DNA of 64,000 nucleotides from Streptomyces sp. NBC_00234. Lineage in GTDB: Bacteria > Actinomycetota > Actinomycetes > Streptomycetales > Streptomycetaceae. The DNA lies in the NCBI RefSeq assembly GCF_036195325.1, contig NZ_CP108101.1:2294001-2358000 (forward strand), in the 5' to 3' direction. This document shows positions 44,206 to 52,591 of the stretch, one piece after another. Positions within the stretch are counted from its first letter, which is position 1; every line of letters begins with the position of its first letter. The notes below the pieces were generated by a model that was not told the origin of the DNA, did not search any database, and was given only the letters and a program-made list of their open reading frames with translations. Made by a program: the position numbers and the translations under genes.

Positions 44206-44912
44206 GCGGGGCCGGCCCGTACACGACGGACCAGCTGGACCGGGCCGACGCACGTCTCCAGGAGATCCTGGACGGGCAACTGGACATCGCACGCCGCCAG
44301 GCCGAGGGGTGGCGCAACTTCCTCACCCTGGCCACGGGCCTGCTGACCGCCGTCCTCATCCTGAAGGGCCGCGACAACGTCACGGAACTCACCACCGGCT
44401 ACCGGCTGGCGGTGACCGCCCTCCTGGTCTGCGCCTTCGCGGGCCTCCTGGCCGCCGCGTACGCGGCGGTGTCCGCGGCGCACGGAAAGCCCGGGGACCA
44501 TCTGGAGTACGCCGATGCGCTGCGCCTGCTCGACTGGGAGACGGAGGAGCGGAAGCGGATCGTGGACCGCATCCACTTCGTCCGCCGGGCGACCACCGGC
44601 GGCGTCTTCGCGGTCGTGGCGGCCGTGCTGCTCACCTGGACGGCACCGGCCGCCGAGGAGAAGAAGCCGGAAACCCAGCTCGTGACCGTACGGACCTCGG
44701 AGGGCCCGGTCTGCGGCGAACTCGTCGCGGTGGACGCCAAGGGCGTCACGGTCCGGGTGGTGCCCGCCACCGGAGCCAAGAAGAAGGAGAAGGCGAAGGA
44801 GAGCGGCGCGGACAAGGCGGGGAGCCCGGGCAAGAACGCGAAGCCCGGGGTCCTGCGCCATGTGCCGTGGGGACCCGGGACCACCGAAGCGGCCCCGGCC
44901 CCCACCTGTTGA
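44202..44912 (+). CDS. Membrane protein coupled to the Cys-rich protein, unknown function
   Basis: A 236-aa protein. An N-terminal amphipathic helical region (TTDQLDRADARLQEILDGQLDIARRQAEGWRNF) precedes three hydrophobic segments (about 47-62, 75-97 and 135-150). A C-terminal hydrophilic domain begins QLVTVRTSEGPVCGELVAVD and ends in a Lys/Ala-rich tail. Start GTG 44202 overlaps the previous stop. This arrangement looks like a membrane effector or anchor with a soluble zinc-ribbon-like partner. Homologs and function are unknown to me. Confidence 0.7.
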   Translation: MSGAGPYTTDQLDRADARLQEILDGQLDIARRQAEGWRNFLTLATGLLTAVLILKGRDNVTELTTGYRLAVTALLVCAFAGLLAAAYAAVSAAHGKPGDHLEYADALRLLDWETEERKRIVDRIHFVRRATTGGVFAVVAAVLLTWTAPAAEEKKPETQLVTVRTSEGPVCGELVAVDAKGVTVRVVPATGAKKKEKAKESGADKAGSPGKNAKPGVLRHVPWGPGTTEAAPAPTC

Positions 44913-44947
44913 TCTGGATCAAAGGCCTCATCCAGGGCGCTGATTGA

Positions 44948-46210
44948 TCACGGACTCGATACGTTCTCCAGGTGCGCGGCCTGGGCGGAGGGCTGGGTGT
45001 CTGTTCCCAGCCACTCGCAGAACAGGATGGTGGCGTCGTCCTGGAGTTGTCCGTGGTGGTGGTCCAAGACGGCGTGCACGACGCTGCGAAGGGTCTCGGG
45101 AACGGGTAGCCCGTCGGCGTGGCACCGGATGAGGAGTTCCACGAACCGGTCGAGGCTGAATTCCGGACCTCCCGCTCGTCGTGCTTCGGTGATGCCATCG
45201 GTGTACAGCACGACCAGGTCGCCGGGTTCCAGCTGTTCGCGGCACGGATGGACAGGCAGACCGAGGTCGATGCCCATGGGGAGGGCCGGCTCGCACCGCA
45301 ACCTACTGTTCCAGCGGCCGGCCCGGATGATCAGGGGCAGGTGGTGGCCGCGGTTGACGAAAGTGAGCAGACCGGTGGCGGCGTTCAACTCTGCGAGGAT
45401 GCCGGTGGCGTAGCGCTGGTGGTGGAACTGCTCGATCAGGTCGGCCTCGATCCGTTGGCTGGTCTCGACCAGATCGCATCCCTGGCGTCGGGAGTTGCGG
45501 CAGGTGGCCATGGCCAGGTTCGCAGTAAGCCCTGCTGCGGTGTCGTGGCCCATGGCGTCGAAGATCGACAGATGGACGTGGGCTCCGGCCGTCGCGTAGT
45601 CGTAGGCGTCGCCGCTGACGTCATAAGCGGGCTCCAGCGCTGCCGCGATGACAACCCGGCCGTCGGCATAGGTGCGCGGCGGCATGAGATTCCACTGCAT
45701 CTCCGCGCCGACGGACATGGGCGCGGTCCGCGCGAGCCGGGCGTACGAGTCGCTGCGGTCCCGCTTGCTCGCGACGACCAGGGCGGTGAGTGCGGCCAAT
45801 GCATCGGCGTCCTCGCGCACCATATCGTCCTCACGAGAGGTGCAGACCTTCATCACCCCGAGGCGTTCCATGCCGTTCAGCATCGGAACCCACCATGCGC
45901 GGACACCGTCGTCATTTACAGGTCCCGCAGGGAGGATCTCCCCAGTCCGGTAGGTACGTCCGGCCACGGTGCCGTCGATCCGCAACTCCGCCGGGTCGTC
46001 CCCGGGATCCTGGCCGGCATCCGGTCCTTTGCCGGTGAGCAGCCGCAGGCACCGCAGCTCCAAGTCCGACAGGTACACGAGCACAGTCGGGAATCCGGCG
46101 GGAGCGGCGCAGCGGTCCAGGGACTCGGGCAACGACTCCAGGGGCACGAGGTGGCTGGCCTCCAGCAGGTCGACCAGCATGCGACGTACCGTGCCGTCCC
46201 ACGTTGTCAT
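44948..46210 (-). CDS. PP2C-type (SpoIIE) serine phosphatase with N-terminal GAF-like domain
   Basis: A 420-aa protein phosphatase. Residues about 15-165 form a GAF-like sensor (VLVYLSDLELRCLRL...VRAWWVPMLNGMERLGVMKV). Residues about 190-405 form a SpoIIE domain with the metal-binding Asp in DVSGDAYDYATAG, the DAMGHDTAAGLTANLA motif and the final DD in LQDDATILFCEW. Such phosphatases in Streptomyces often act on anti-anti-sigma factors. No kinase or anti-sigma partner is adjacent. ATG 46210 is chosen because it precedes the first domain (MTTWDGTVRRMLVDLL). The 246-bp region upstream shows no gene. Confidence 0.88.
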   Translation of the reverse strand: MTTWDGTVRRMLVDLLEASHLVPLESLPESLDRCAAPAGFPTVLVYLSDLELRCLRLLTGKGPDAGQDPGDDPAELRIDGTVAGRTYRTGEILPAGPVNDDGVRAWWVPMLNGMERLGVMKVCTSREDDMVREDADALAALTALVVASKRDRSDSYARLARTAPMSVGAEMQWNLMPPRTYADGRVVIAAALEPAYDVSGDAYDYATAGAHVHLSIFDAMGHDTAAGLTANLAMATCRNSRRQGCDLVETSQRIEADLIEQFHHQRYATGILAELNAATGLLTFVNRGHHLPLIIRAGRWNSRLRCEPALPMGIDLGLPVHPCREQLEPGDLVVLYTDGITEARRAGGPEFSLDRFVELLIRCHADGLPVPETLRSVVHAVLDHHHGQLQDDATILFCEWLGTDTQPSAQAAHLENVSSP

Positions 46211-46456
46211 CCGGGCACCGCCGATCCTGGGCGCACACACCCACTGCTGACTCCAGTCTTGCGGCCGAAGCCGCTCCGCGCACCTTGGAGCAATTCGGAG
46301 GCGCCCCGTGCCGTACCGCGCAGCAGCCGCGCGCGAGCACGGCCACCCTCGGACGGCCAAACCTGCTCGGGTGATCTCCCCACACTTCTGATGCTTTCTG
46401 GCCTGTCCGGGTGGCTCGATGCGGCCTGGACAGCTGGGTGTCTGGCCGGCACCCGG

Positions 46457-47545
46457 TCAGACGCCTGCCGCAGGCGACGCGCTGACGACCACCGGACGCA
46501 CATGAGCCAGCAGAAGTTCCAGGAACCGCTCCGGCCGTCGGAACGCCGCGAAGTGGCTGCAGTCCTCGATCAACGCGAAGCCCTTGACGGGCGCCTCGAC
46601 GTCGTCAAAAAAGCGGCGGGCGAGCTCCGGCGACGTAAGCACGTCCTTCTCGCCCTGAACGATGAAGAAGGGGAGTTCGAACTTCGTCCCGTCCGCCCAG
46701 TCGTCGGACCCGGCGGTGGCGTGAGTGATCTGTTCCGAGAGGGTCATGCCCTTCACGAAGCGCCCCAGTTCACGCAGCGAGTGCAGCGGCGAGAACCACA
46801 GGGACCCCATGACGACCTTCTTCATCGTGTCCAGGGTCAGCGGGTCGCTGGTGGCCAGCAGCTTGGCGTGCATCGCGCGCTCGCGGGCCGTCCACCGCCG
46901 CTCATCGGGGTGGAGCGCCTCGACTACCGCCAGCTCCTTACGCTTTCCGGCCGCGCGCAGCCGGGTGAGCAGGGCTTGGTGTACGGAGTCGTCGCGGCCG
47001 GCGTCGTGGATGTTCTGGTCGGTGCCGACGTATGCGGAGTAGCGCTCGGGGAACTCGCGGGCGAGCCGCAGGCCGAAGGCACTTCCGTAGGAGAGGCCGA
47101 GCAGGACGATCTTGTCGGCGCCCAGGCGGGTGCGTATGTGGTCGGTGACTTCGATCGCGTCGCCGTAGATCCGGTCGAAGGTCATTTCGCCCTGTCCTTC
47201 CGGACCGCTGCGACCGAGGGTCTTGAGGGCACCGCGCATGTCCCAGCGGACGATCGTGAAGTGCTTCTCCCAGGATCTGGTGCGGGGTCCGAAGATCGCG
47301 GTCGAGGCTCCGGGGCCGCCGTGCAGTTCCAGGACGACCGGGTTCGAGAGATCCTCGCCGCGTACTGAGATCCACTGCTCGATGCCGCCGATGCGGACGA
47401 ATCCCTGCTCGTCGATGCCGTTCGGGGTGTCGATCTTCATCAGTGAAGCGTTGCGGGATCGCTTGAGGGCGCGGTGGCCAAGGACACCGGCCGCGGGTGC
47501 GGCGAGGAGGACGGCTGCGGACGAGGCGGCGATGGTGGCGATCAT
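46457..47545 (-). CDS. Alpha/beta hydrolase, prolyl aminopeptidase-like
   Basis: A 362-aa hydrolase. An N-terminal hydrophobic segment (MIATIAASSAAVLLAAPAAG) may be a signal/anchor. Conserved features are the oxyanion HGGPG near 75-80, the nucleophile elbow GLSYGSAFG near 152-160, and a late catalytic His in EDCSHFAAFRRP. The HGGPG motif points to the proline iminopeptidase/epoxide hydrolase-like group. ATG 47545 follows GGGAG. Divergent from a TetR regulator with an AT-rich operator region between. Confidence 0.85.
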   Translation of the reverse strand: MIATIAASSAAVLLAAPAAGVLGHRALKRSRNASLMKIDTPNGIDEQGFVRIGGIEQWISVRGEDLSNPVVLELHGGPGASTAIFGPRTRSWEKHFTIVRWDMRGALKTLGRSGPEGQGEMTFDRIYGDAIEVTDHIRTRLGADKIVLLGLSYGSAFGLRLAREFPERYSAYVGTDQNIHDAGRDDSVHQALLTRLRAAGKRKELAVVEALHPDERRWTARERAMHAKLLATSDPLTLDTMKKVVMGSLWFSPLHSLRELGRFVKGMTLSEQITHATAGSDDWADGTKFELPFFIVQGEKDVLTSPELARRFFDDVEAPVKGFALIEDCSHFAAFRRPERFLELLLAHVRPVVVSASPAAGV

Positions 47546-47574
47546 GACGACTCCCTGGGTGTCCCGTTCGAGCA

Positions 47575-47618
47575 AACTGTATATGCCGTAAGCGGTTAGC
47601 TATACGTTATAAACAGTT
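47575..47618. promoter_or_regulatory. AT-rich inverted repeats between hydrolase and TetR genes
   Basis: AACTGT (47575-47580) pairs with ACAGTT (47613-47618), and nested GTATA (47579-47583) pairs with TATAC (47601-47605). The region is much more AT-rich than its surroundings and sits in the 112-bp divergent gap. Plausible overlapping promoters and TetR site. Confidence 0.5.
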
Positions 47619-47657
47619 AGGGTGGGGTGTCAACGGGGATCGGTAGAGGAGGCGCGG

Positions 47658-48383
47658 GTGGCCGCGAAGAAGGTCGGGAAGCAGGCCGACGTGAAGGCGA
47701 GCTTCGCGCTGCTCTGGGGCGAGCAGGAGCTGCCGAGCAGGGGCCCGAAGCCCTCGCTCAGCGCGGGCCGGATCGCGGAGGCGGCTATCGGGATCGCCGA
47801 CAGGGAGGGCTTGGACGCGGTCTCACTGGCGCGGGTAGCCAAGGAATTCGGCGTCACCGCGATGGCGCTCTACCGGTACGTTCCCGGCAAGACGGAACTC
47901 CTCGACCTGATGGTCGACCTCGCGATCGGCCCCCCGGCCCCGGTCGCCGACATCCCCGGCGGCTGGCGCCCGCAGCTGACCGAGTGGGCCCGACAGTGCC
48001 TGGCGATGTACCGCCGCCACCCATGGGTCCTGACGGCGACCGGCATGCGCCGCCAGATCATGGGCCCACATCAACTCGGCTGGCTCGACTCGGCCTTGGC
48101 CGCACTGGCCGGTACGGGATTGCCGGCCACCCAGCGGCATGACACGTTCCTGCTGCTCGTAGGCCATATTCGCAATATCGCCCAGCAGTACGTCGACCAC
48201 GACGCGGCGGCGAATGAAGAGTGGGCGCACCTGACGGCCGAGGTCTTGCAGCGGCACGAGGAGCGCTTCCCCGCCCTGACGGAGGCGATCGCGGCGGGCA
48301 CCTTCGCTCCGCAAGATGGGAACCCGCTGGACTTCGGCCTGGAGCGGATCCTCGATGGGGTGGCAGTCCTGATCCCCTCGTGA
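47658..48383 (+). CDS. TetR-family regulator (tetracycline repressor-like C-terminus)
   Basis: A 241-aa regulator with a basic N-terminal extension (VAAKKVGKQADVKASFALLWG) before the HTH (about 37-85: LSAGRIAEAAIGIADREGLDAVSLARVAKEFGVTAMALYRYVPGKTELLDLMVD). This is the TetR_C-type family with a longer C domain, common among drug-inducible regulators. Start GTG 47658 follows GAGGAGG. Probably represses the divergent hydrolase. The gene ends next to the integrase remnant, so this group may have arrived by transfer. Confidence 0.85.
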   Translation: MAAKKVGKQADVKASFALLWGEQELPSRGPKPSLSAGRIAEAAIGIADREGLDAVSLARVAKEFGVTAMALYRYVPGKTELLDLMVDLAIGPPAPVADIPGGWRPQLTEWARQCLAMYRRHPWVLTATGMRRQIMGPHQLGWLDSALAALAGTGLPATQRHDTFLLLVGHIRNIAQQYVDHDAAANEEWAHLTAEVLQRHEERFPALTEAIAAGTFAPQDGNPLDFGLERILDGVAVLIPS

Positions 48384-48439
48384 GCGGTTCTATGCCGCTT
48401 TGCTCGTCTTCGGCCATGGCAGCATTCGGGGCCGGCCAC

Positions 48440-48700
48440 GTCAGGTGTTGAAGTCGGTGCGCCGGACGGCGCCGCCTCTATCTGCACGGGTGAACAGGAG
48501 CTGGTGACGAGCGGGCCGTCCGGCCGCAGCCACGGCAGTGTCACACCTACGGGAGGGAACTTCTCCCGGTGTTGCTTGAGTGCTTCCCCTACTCGATCAG
48601 ACAGGGGCACGTCGCGTTCCTTGTTGCGCTTCGGTGGGCCGAACACGAGGTGGCCGTTTGCAACCCTCACCTGGTACCCGATGTGCAGCGGGGTTATCCA
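48440..48700 (-). pseudogene. Remnant of a phage/plasmid-type tyrosine integrase
   Basis: The minus strand encodes a recognisable integrase middle section (WITPLHIGYQVRVANGHLVF, then GPPKRNKERDVPLSDRVGEA, then VTLPWLRPDGPLV). This resembles the pSAM2-like Streptomyces integrase consensus with its VFAPPK...RDVPL and PPVxVTLPW segments. A 1-nt shift near 48500 moves the continuation HQLLFTRADRGGAVRRTDFN into another frame, followed by a stop near 48441. The C-terminal HxxR and catalytic Tyr region is missing and the N-terminus is degenerate. No att site or tRNA was found. The 537-bp gap 48384-48920 holds only this remnant and the terminator of glnA2. Confidence 0.75.
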
Positions 48701-48851
48701 GGACGGCTCCGACGCCGTGATCACACCAGCCACGCCATGATCGTTCCACCCAAGGGAGGCAGAGCGAGTGCTCTTCCACCCAAGTCCCAGCGGCCATCGG
48801 GCCTGATTCAGCACCGGACGGCCCACAGGCGGCCCAGGGCAGGTGAAACGC

Positions 48852-48886
48852 CTTCGGGCCGACGGTGCGACACCGTCGGCCCGAAG
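48852..48886 (-). terminator. Terminator of glnA2
   Basis: A perfect 16-bp stem (48852-48867 with 48871-48886) and 3-nt loop lie 34 nt beyond the glnA2 stop on the minus strand. Confidence 0.8.
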
Positions 48887-48920
48887 CCACGTGCATGCGC
48901 CCCAAGGCGCTGAGCTGCGG

Positions 48921-50282
48921 TTACAGCACCGGCAGCAGGTTCTTCAGCTCGAAGGCCGTGACCTCGCTGCGGTACTCCTCCCACTCCTGCTTCTTGTTGC
49001 GGAGGAAGAAGTCGAAGACGTGCTCGCCGAGCGTCTCGGCGACCAGTTCGCTCTTCTCCATGAGGGCGATCGCCTCGCCGAGGTTCTGCGGGAGGGGTTC
49101 GATGCCCATCGCGCGGCGTTCGGCGTCGGAGAGGGCCCAGACGTCGTCGTCGGCGCCGGCCGGGAGTTCGTAGCCCTCCTCGATGCCCTTGAGGCCCGCG
49201 GCGAGCAGCACCGCGTACGTCAGGTAGGGGTTGGCGCCCGAGTCGATCGAGCGGACCTCCACGCGGGCCGAACCGGTCTTGCCGGGCTTGTACATGGGGA
49301 CGCGGATCAGGGCGGAGCGGTTGTTGTGGCCCCAGCAGATGTACGAGGGGGCCTCGCCGCCCGCGCCCGCGGCGCGCGAGGAGCCGCCCCAGATGCGCTT
49401 GTACGAGTTGACCCACTGGTTGGTGACCGCGGAGATCTCGGCGGCGTGCTTCAACAGGCCCGCGATGAAGGAGCGGCCGACCTTGGAGAGCTGGTACTCG
49501 GAGCCCGACTCGTAGAACGCGTTGCGGTCGCCCTCGAAGAGGGAGAGGTGGGTGTGCATGCCCGAGCCCGGGTAGTCCGAGAACGGCTTCGGCATGAAGG
49601 TCGCCTGCACGCCCTGCTCCAGCGCGACCTGCTTCATGACCAGGCGGAAGGTCATGATGTTGTCGGCGGTCGAGAGCGCGTCCGCGTACCGCAGGTCGAT
49701 CTCCTGCTGGCCCGGTGCGCCCTCGTGGTGGCTGAACTCCACCGAGATGCCCATCGATTCGAGCATGGTGATCGCCTGGCGGCGGAAGTCCATGCCGACG
49801 TTCTGGGGGGTGTGGTCGAAGTAGCCGGAGTTGTCGGCGGGCGTGGGCCTGCTGCCGTCGAGCGGCTTGTCCTTCAGCAGGAAGAACTCGATCTCCGGGT
49901 GGGTGTAGAAGGTGAAGCCCAGGTCGGAGGTCTTGGCGAGGATCCGCTTGAGCACGTAGCGCGGATCGGCGAAGGACGGCGAACCGTCGGGCATGAGGAT
50001 GTCGCAGAACATCCGGGCCGTGCCGGGCGCCTCCGCACGCCAGGGAAGGATCTGGAACGTGCCGGGGTCGGGCTTGGCGATCATGTCCGATTCGTACACC
50101 CGGGCGAACCCTTCGATGGCCGAGCCGTCGAAGCCGATGCCCTCGTCGAACGCCTGCTCCAGCTCCGCGGGGGCCACGGCGACGGACTTGAGGAACCCGA
50201 GGACATCGGTGAACCACAGCCGTACGAAGCGGATGTCGCGCTCCTCAAGTGTCCTGAGGACGAATTCCTGCTGCTTGTCCAT
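48921..50282 (-). CDS. glnA2: GSI-like gamma-glutamylpolyamine synthetase GlnA2
   Basis: A 453-aa glutamine-synthetase-fold enzyme. Motifs are FDGSAIEGF near 50-58, HPEIEFFLL near 127-135, an ATP-site stretch GSGMHTHLSLF near 237-247 and NRSALIRVP near 320-328. GSI members modified by GlnE carry an adenylylation Tyr in an NLYDLPPEE-type loop; the corresponding region here (EPLPQNLGEAIALMEKS) lacks it. In S. coelicolor the GlnA2 protein was shown to be a gamma-glutamylpolyamine synthetase, not a true glutamine synthetase; gene order and sequence fit that. ATG 50282 follows AAGGAT. Biochemical role transferred by homology. Confidence 0.9.
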   Translation of the reverse strand: MDKQQEFVLRTLEERDIRFVRLWFTDVLGFLKSVAVAPAELEQAFDEGIGFDGSAIEGFARVYESDMIAKPDPGTFQILPWRAEAPGTARMFCDILMPDGSPSFADPRYVLKRILAKTSDLGFTFYTHPEIEFFLLKDKPLDGSRPTPADNSGYFDHTPQNVGMDFRRQAITMLESMGISVEFSHHEGAPGQQEIDLRYADALSTADNIMTFRLVMKQVALEQGVQATFMPKPFSDYPGSGMHTHLSLFEGDRNAFYESGSEYQLSKVGRSFIAGLLKHAAEISAVTNQWVNSYKRIWGGSSRAAGAGGEAPSYICWGHNNRSALIRVPMYKPGKTGSARVEVRSIDSGANPYLTYAVLLAAGLKGIEEGYELPAGADDDVWALSDAERRAMGIEPLPQNLGEAIALMEKSELVAETLGEHVFDFFLRNKKQEWEEYRSEVTAFELKNLLPVL

Positions 50283-50525
50283 AGCCACATCCTTGCAGTT
50301 CAGACGGTCTGTGCACCACCGCCCGGGGTAGGGGAGGAACTCCAGTATCACGACCCGGGATTTCACCCAGATTACGCACTCGGTGTGAGAGAGAGCACTC
50401 GGCCACCCACTACGATCGGCGCCCAAGGCGTGCAAGGGGGCCGGCGGCTTCGCAACCGCCCCCCGCACACCGGTCCCCGGACCTGATTTTCCCCTCTCCA
50501 CCCCTTCGCAGAAGGACTGGCCGAC

Positions 50526-51206
50526 ATGAGTTTCGACCGCAGGACCCGCATAGAGCAGATGCGCAGTGCCGACCGCGCACGCGACCGCCGCAACCGGGTC
50601 GCCGTCATAGCGCTGAGCACCCTGGTCGTCGCCGGTCTGGTCGGCTTCGGCTCGTACCTCGTGCTGGACAGGTCCGAGGCGAAGGAGAAGGAGTCCGACG
50701 CGGTGGCGCAGGACGCCAAGCAGCCCGCGGAGGACAAGGCGGCACTGGCCGCGGAGCCCGTCAAGGACGAGAAGTCCTGGGACCCGAAGAAGCTGACCCG
50801 CAACCACGTCGCGGGCGAGGTGAAGTACGCCATGAGGCCGCCGGTCGGCGGTGACCACAACCAGGCGTGGCTGAACTGCGACGGCGTCGTATACGAGAAG
50901 GCCGTCCCCGACGTCAACGCGGTGCACGCCCTCGAACACGGTTCGGTATGGGTGACCTACAACGACCAGGCCGCCGAGGCCGATGTGCAGAAGCTCGCGA
51001 GCCGCGTCGACAGGACCCCGTACTCGCTGATGAGCCCCTACGCGGACCAGTCCGGGGCGATCATGCTGAGCGCCTGGGGCAAGCAGGTCACGGTGGACAG
51101 CGCCGACGACCGGCGGGTGGCCCAGTTCTTCGCGAAGTACGTGCAGGGCCCGCAGACCCCCGAGCCGGGCGCGCCCTGCACGGGCGGGATCGGGGCCGCC
51201 GGGTGA
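50526..51206 (+). CDS. Membrane-anchored DUF3105 protein
   Basis: A 226-aa protein with one N-terminal TM helix (about 24-46, VAVIALSTLVVAGLVGFGSYLVL), a charged linker rich in Lys/Glu/Ala, and an extracytoplasmic DUF3105 domain (about 90-215: PPVGGDHNQAWLNCDGVVY...HALEHGSVWVTY). Conserved His and Cys residues may bind metal or form a disulfide. It ends GTGA-overlapped with a DUF305 gene, a pairing that often appears near copper genes. ATG 50526. Confidence 0.87.
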   Translation: MSFDRRTRIEQMRSADRARDRRNRVAVIALSTLVVAGLVGFGSYLVLDRSEAKEKESDAVAQDAKQPAEDKAALAAEPVKDEKSWDPKKLTRNHVAGEVKYAMRPPVGGDHNQAWLNCDGVVYEKAVPDVNAVHALEHGSVWVTYNDQAAEADVQKLASRVDRTPYSLMSPYADQSGAIMLSAWGKQVTVDSADDRRVAQFFAKYVQGPQTPEPGAPCTGGIGAAG

Positions 51207-51955
51207 CGCGGGGTCCCGACACCGGCGCGGAGCCGGCGGACGAGGGCGCGCGGCGCACCCGGCGCACCCGGTGGGTGGCGGGCTCCGCCGTCGCCCTCGC
51301 CCTGCTGTTCGCGGGGGCGGCGACGGTCGCCTCCGCGCGGGACGACGCGGCGGGCGGCCGGGCGGACGCGCCGGCGGTCCCCTCGGCGGGGTCGGCCGAC
51401 GCGGGCTTCGCGCGCGACATGGCCGTCCACCACCAGCAGGCCGTGGAGATGTCCTTCATCGTGCGCGACCGCACGCGGGACGAGGACGTACGGCGTCTGG
51501 CGTACGACATCGCCAACACCCAGGCCAACCAGCGGGGCATGCTGCTCGGCTGGCTGGAGCTGTGGGAGCTGCCGAAGACCGCCCCCGACGGGCAGCCGCC
51601 GATGCACTGGATGGCCGGTGGACACGGCGGTCACGACGGGCACGACATGGGCGGCACTGCGGGGACGGAGGGCTCGGGGTTCACCGCCCACGACGGGGCC
51701 CTCATGCCCGGCATGGCCACCAGGACCGAGCTCGACCGGCTCCGCGCGGCCGACGGCAGGCAGGCGGAGATCCTGTACCTCCAGCTGATGACCGACCACC
51801 ACGAGGGCGGTGTCGACATGGCCCGCGGCTGCGCCGGCCTGTGCACCGTCGGGGTCGAGAAGCGGCTCGCCCAGGGCATGGTCGACGCGCAGCGGTCCGA
51901 GCTGGACCTGATGGCGGACATGCTGAAGGCCAGGGGCGCGAAGCCCCGCCCCTGA
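51203..51955 (+). CDS. DUF305 family secreted/membrane protein, probable copper-related
   Basis: A 250-aa protein. The TM helix is near residues 25-45. DUF305 follows, a four-helix ferritin-like fold with paired His/Met motifs: DMAVHHQQAVEMS near 73-85 and LMTDHHEGGVDMARGC near 195-210, both matching the HH..Q/E..M repeat. A His/Gly/Asp-rich loop (HGGHDGHDMGG) lies between them. Met and His clusters suggest copper binding. It starts GTG 51203, coupled to the DUF3105 gene, and lies upstream of a CBS protein and the multicopper oxidase operon. Confidence 0.88.
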   Translation: MTRGPDTGAEPADEGARRTRRTRWVAGSAVALALLFAGAATVASARDDAAGGRADAPAVPSAGSADAGFARDMAVHHQQAVEMSFIVRDRTRDEDVRRLAYDIANTQANQRGMLLGWLELWELPKTAPDGQPPMHWMAGGHGGHDGHDMGGTAGTEGSGFTAHDGALMPGMATRTELDRLRAADGRQAEILYLQLMTDHHEGGVDMARGCAGLCTVGVEKRLAQGMVDAQRSELDLMADMLKARGAKPRP

Positions 51956-52084
51956 GGCGTACGGTCACCGGCCGCGCCCACCCGAACGGGTGGCAGCGGT
52001 CGCGTGCCCCGGGCGGCCCCGTGACGATGGGGTGCGCTCGGGGTCGTACGCCAGTGCCTGCCGGCACCCAGGAGGAAATCCTTC

Positions 52085-52510
52085 ATGACCACCGCCAAAG
52101 ACATCATGCACACCGGGGCCCAGTGGATCCCGGCCCACGAGACGCTCGACCGCGCCGCGCAGATGATGCGCGACCACAAGGTGGGCGCGCTGCCCATCTC
52201 CGCCAACGGTGAGCAGGACCGCATGGTCGGCATCCTGACCGACCGCGACATCGTGGTCGGCTGTGTGGCGATGGGCCGCGACCCGTCGAAGGTGACCGCG
52301 GGCGAGCTCGCCCAGGGCACGCCGCGCTGGATCGACGCGGACGCGGGCGTCGAAGCGGTGCTGGAGGAGATGCAGCAGCACCAGATCCGCCGCCTCCCGG
52401 TGATCGAGAACAAGATGCTGATCGGCATGATCAGCGAAGCCGATCTGGCGCAGCACCTCTCCGAGGAGCAGATCGCCGGCTGGGCGGAGAAGGTCTACTC
52501 GCGCAACTGA
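52085..52510 (+). CDS. CBS-domain pair protein
   Basis: A 141-aa stand-alone CBS protein. Two CBS motifs fold into one Bateman module: first about 7-65 (DIMHTGAQWIPAHETLDRAAQMMRDHKVGALPI) and second about 74-130 (GTPRWIDADAGVEAVLEEMQQHQIRRLPVIENKMLIGMISEADLA). Such modules bind adenine nucleotides and regulate partner proteins, which are unknown here. ATG 52085 follows CCAGGAGG. Ends just before a perfect 17-bp terminator stem. Confidence 0.9.
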   Translation: MTTAKDIMHTGAQWIPAHETLDRAAQMMRDHKVGALPISANGEQDRMVGILTDRDIVVGCVAMGRDPSKVTAGELAQGTPRWIDADAGVEAVLEEMQQHQIRRLPVIENKMLIGMISEADLAQHLSEEQIAGWAEKVYSRN

Positions 52511-52526
52511 CGCGCCCCCGTGACAG

Positions 52527-52568
52527 CCGTGGCCCGGCACCCCTGGCGAAGGGGGTGCCGGGCCACGG
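52527..52568 (+). terminator. Terminator after the CBS gene
   Basis: A perfect 17-bp stem (52527-52543 with 52552-52568) and 8-nt loop. It is followed only 6 bp later by the CsoR-type box. Confidence 0.8.
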
Positions 52569-52574
52569 TTCATA

Positions 52575-52589
52575 TACCCGGAGGGGGTA
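52575..52589 (+). promoter_or_regulatory. CsoR-type copper operator overlapping the RBS
   Basis: TACCC-GGAGG-GGGTA is a perfect TACCC-N5-GGGTA palindrome, the pattern bound by the copper-responsive repressor CsoR in actinobacteria. The central GGAGG doubles as the Shine-Dalgarno of the next gene (GTG 52592), so bound repressor would sit on the translation initiation region's DNA. Confidence 0.75.
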
Positions 52590-52591
52590 GG

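Noticed and set aside
48384..48920. Attachment site or tRNA next to the integrase remnant
   Set aside because: No cloverleaf-forming sequence or long direct repeat was found by eye.
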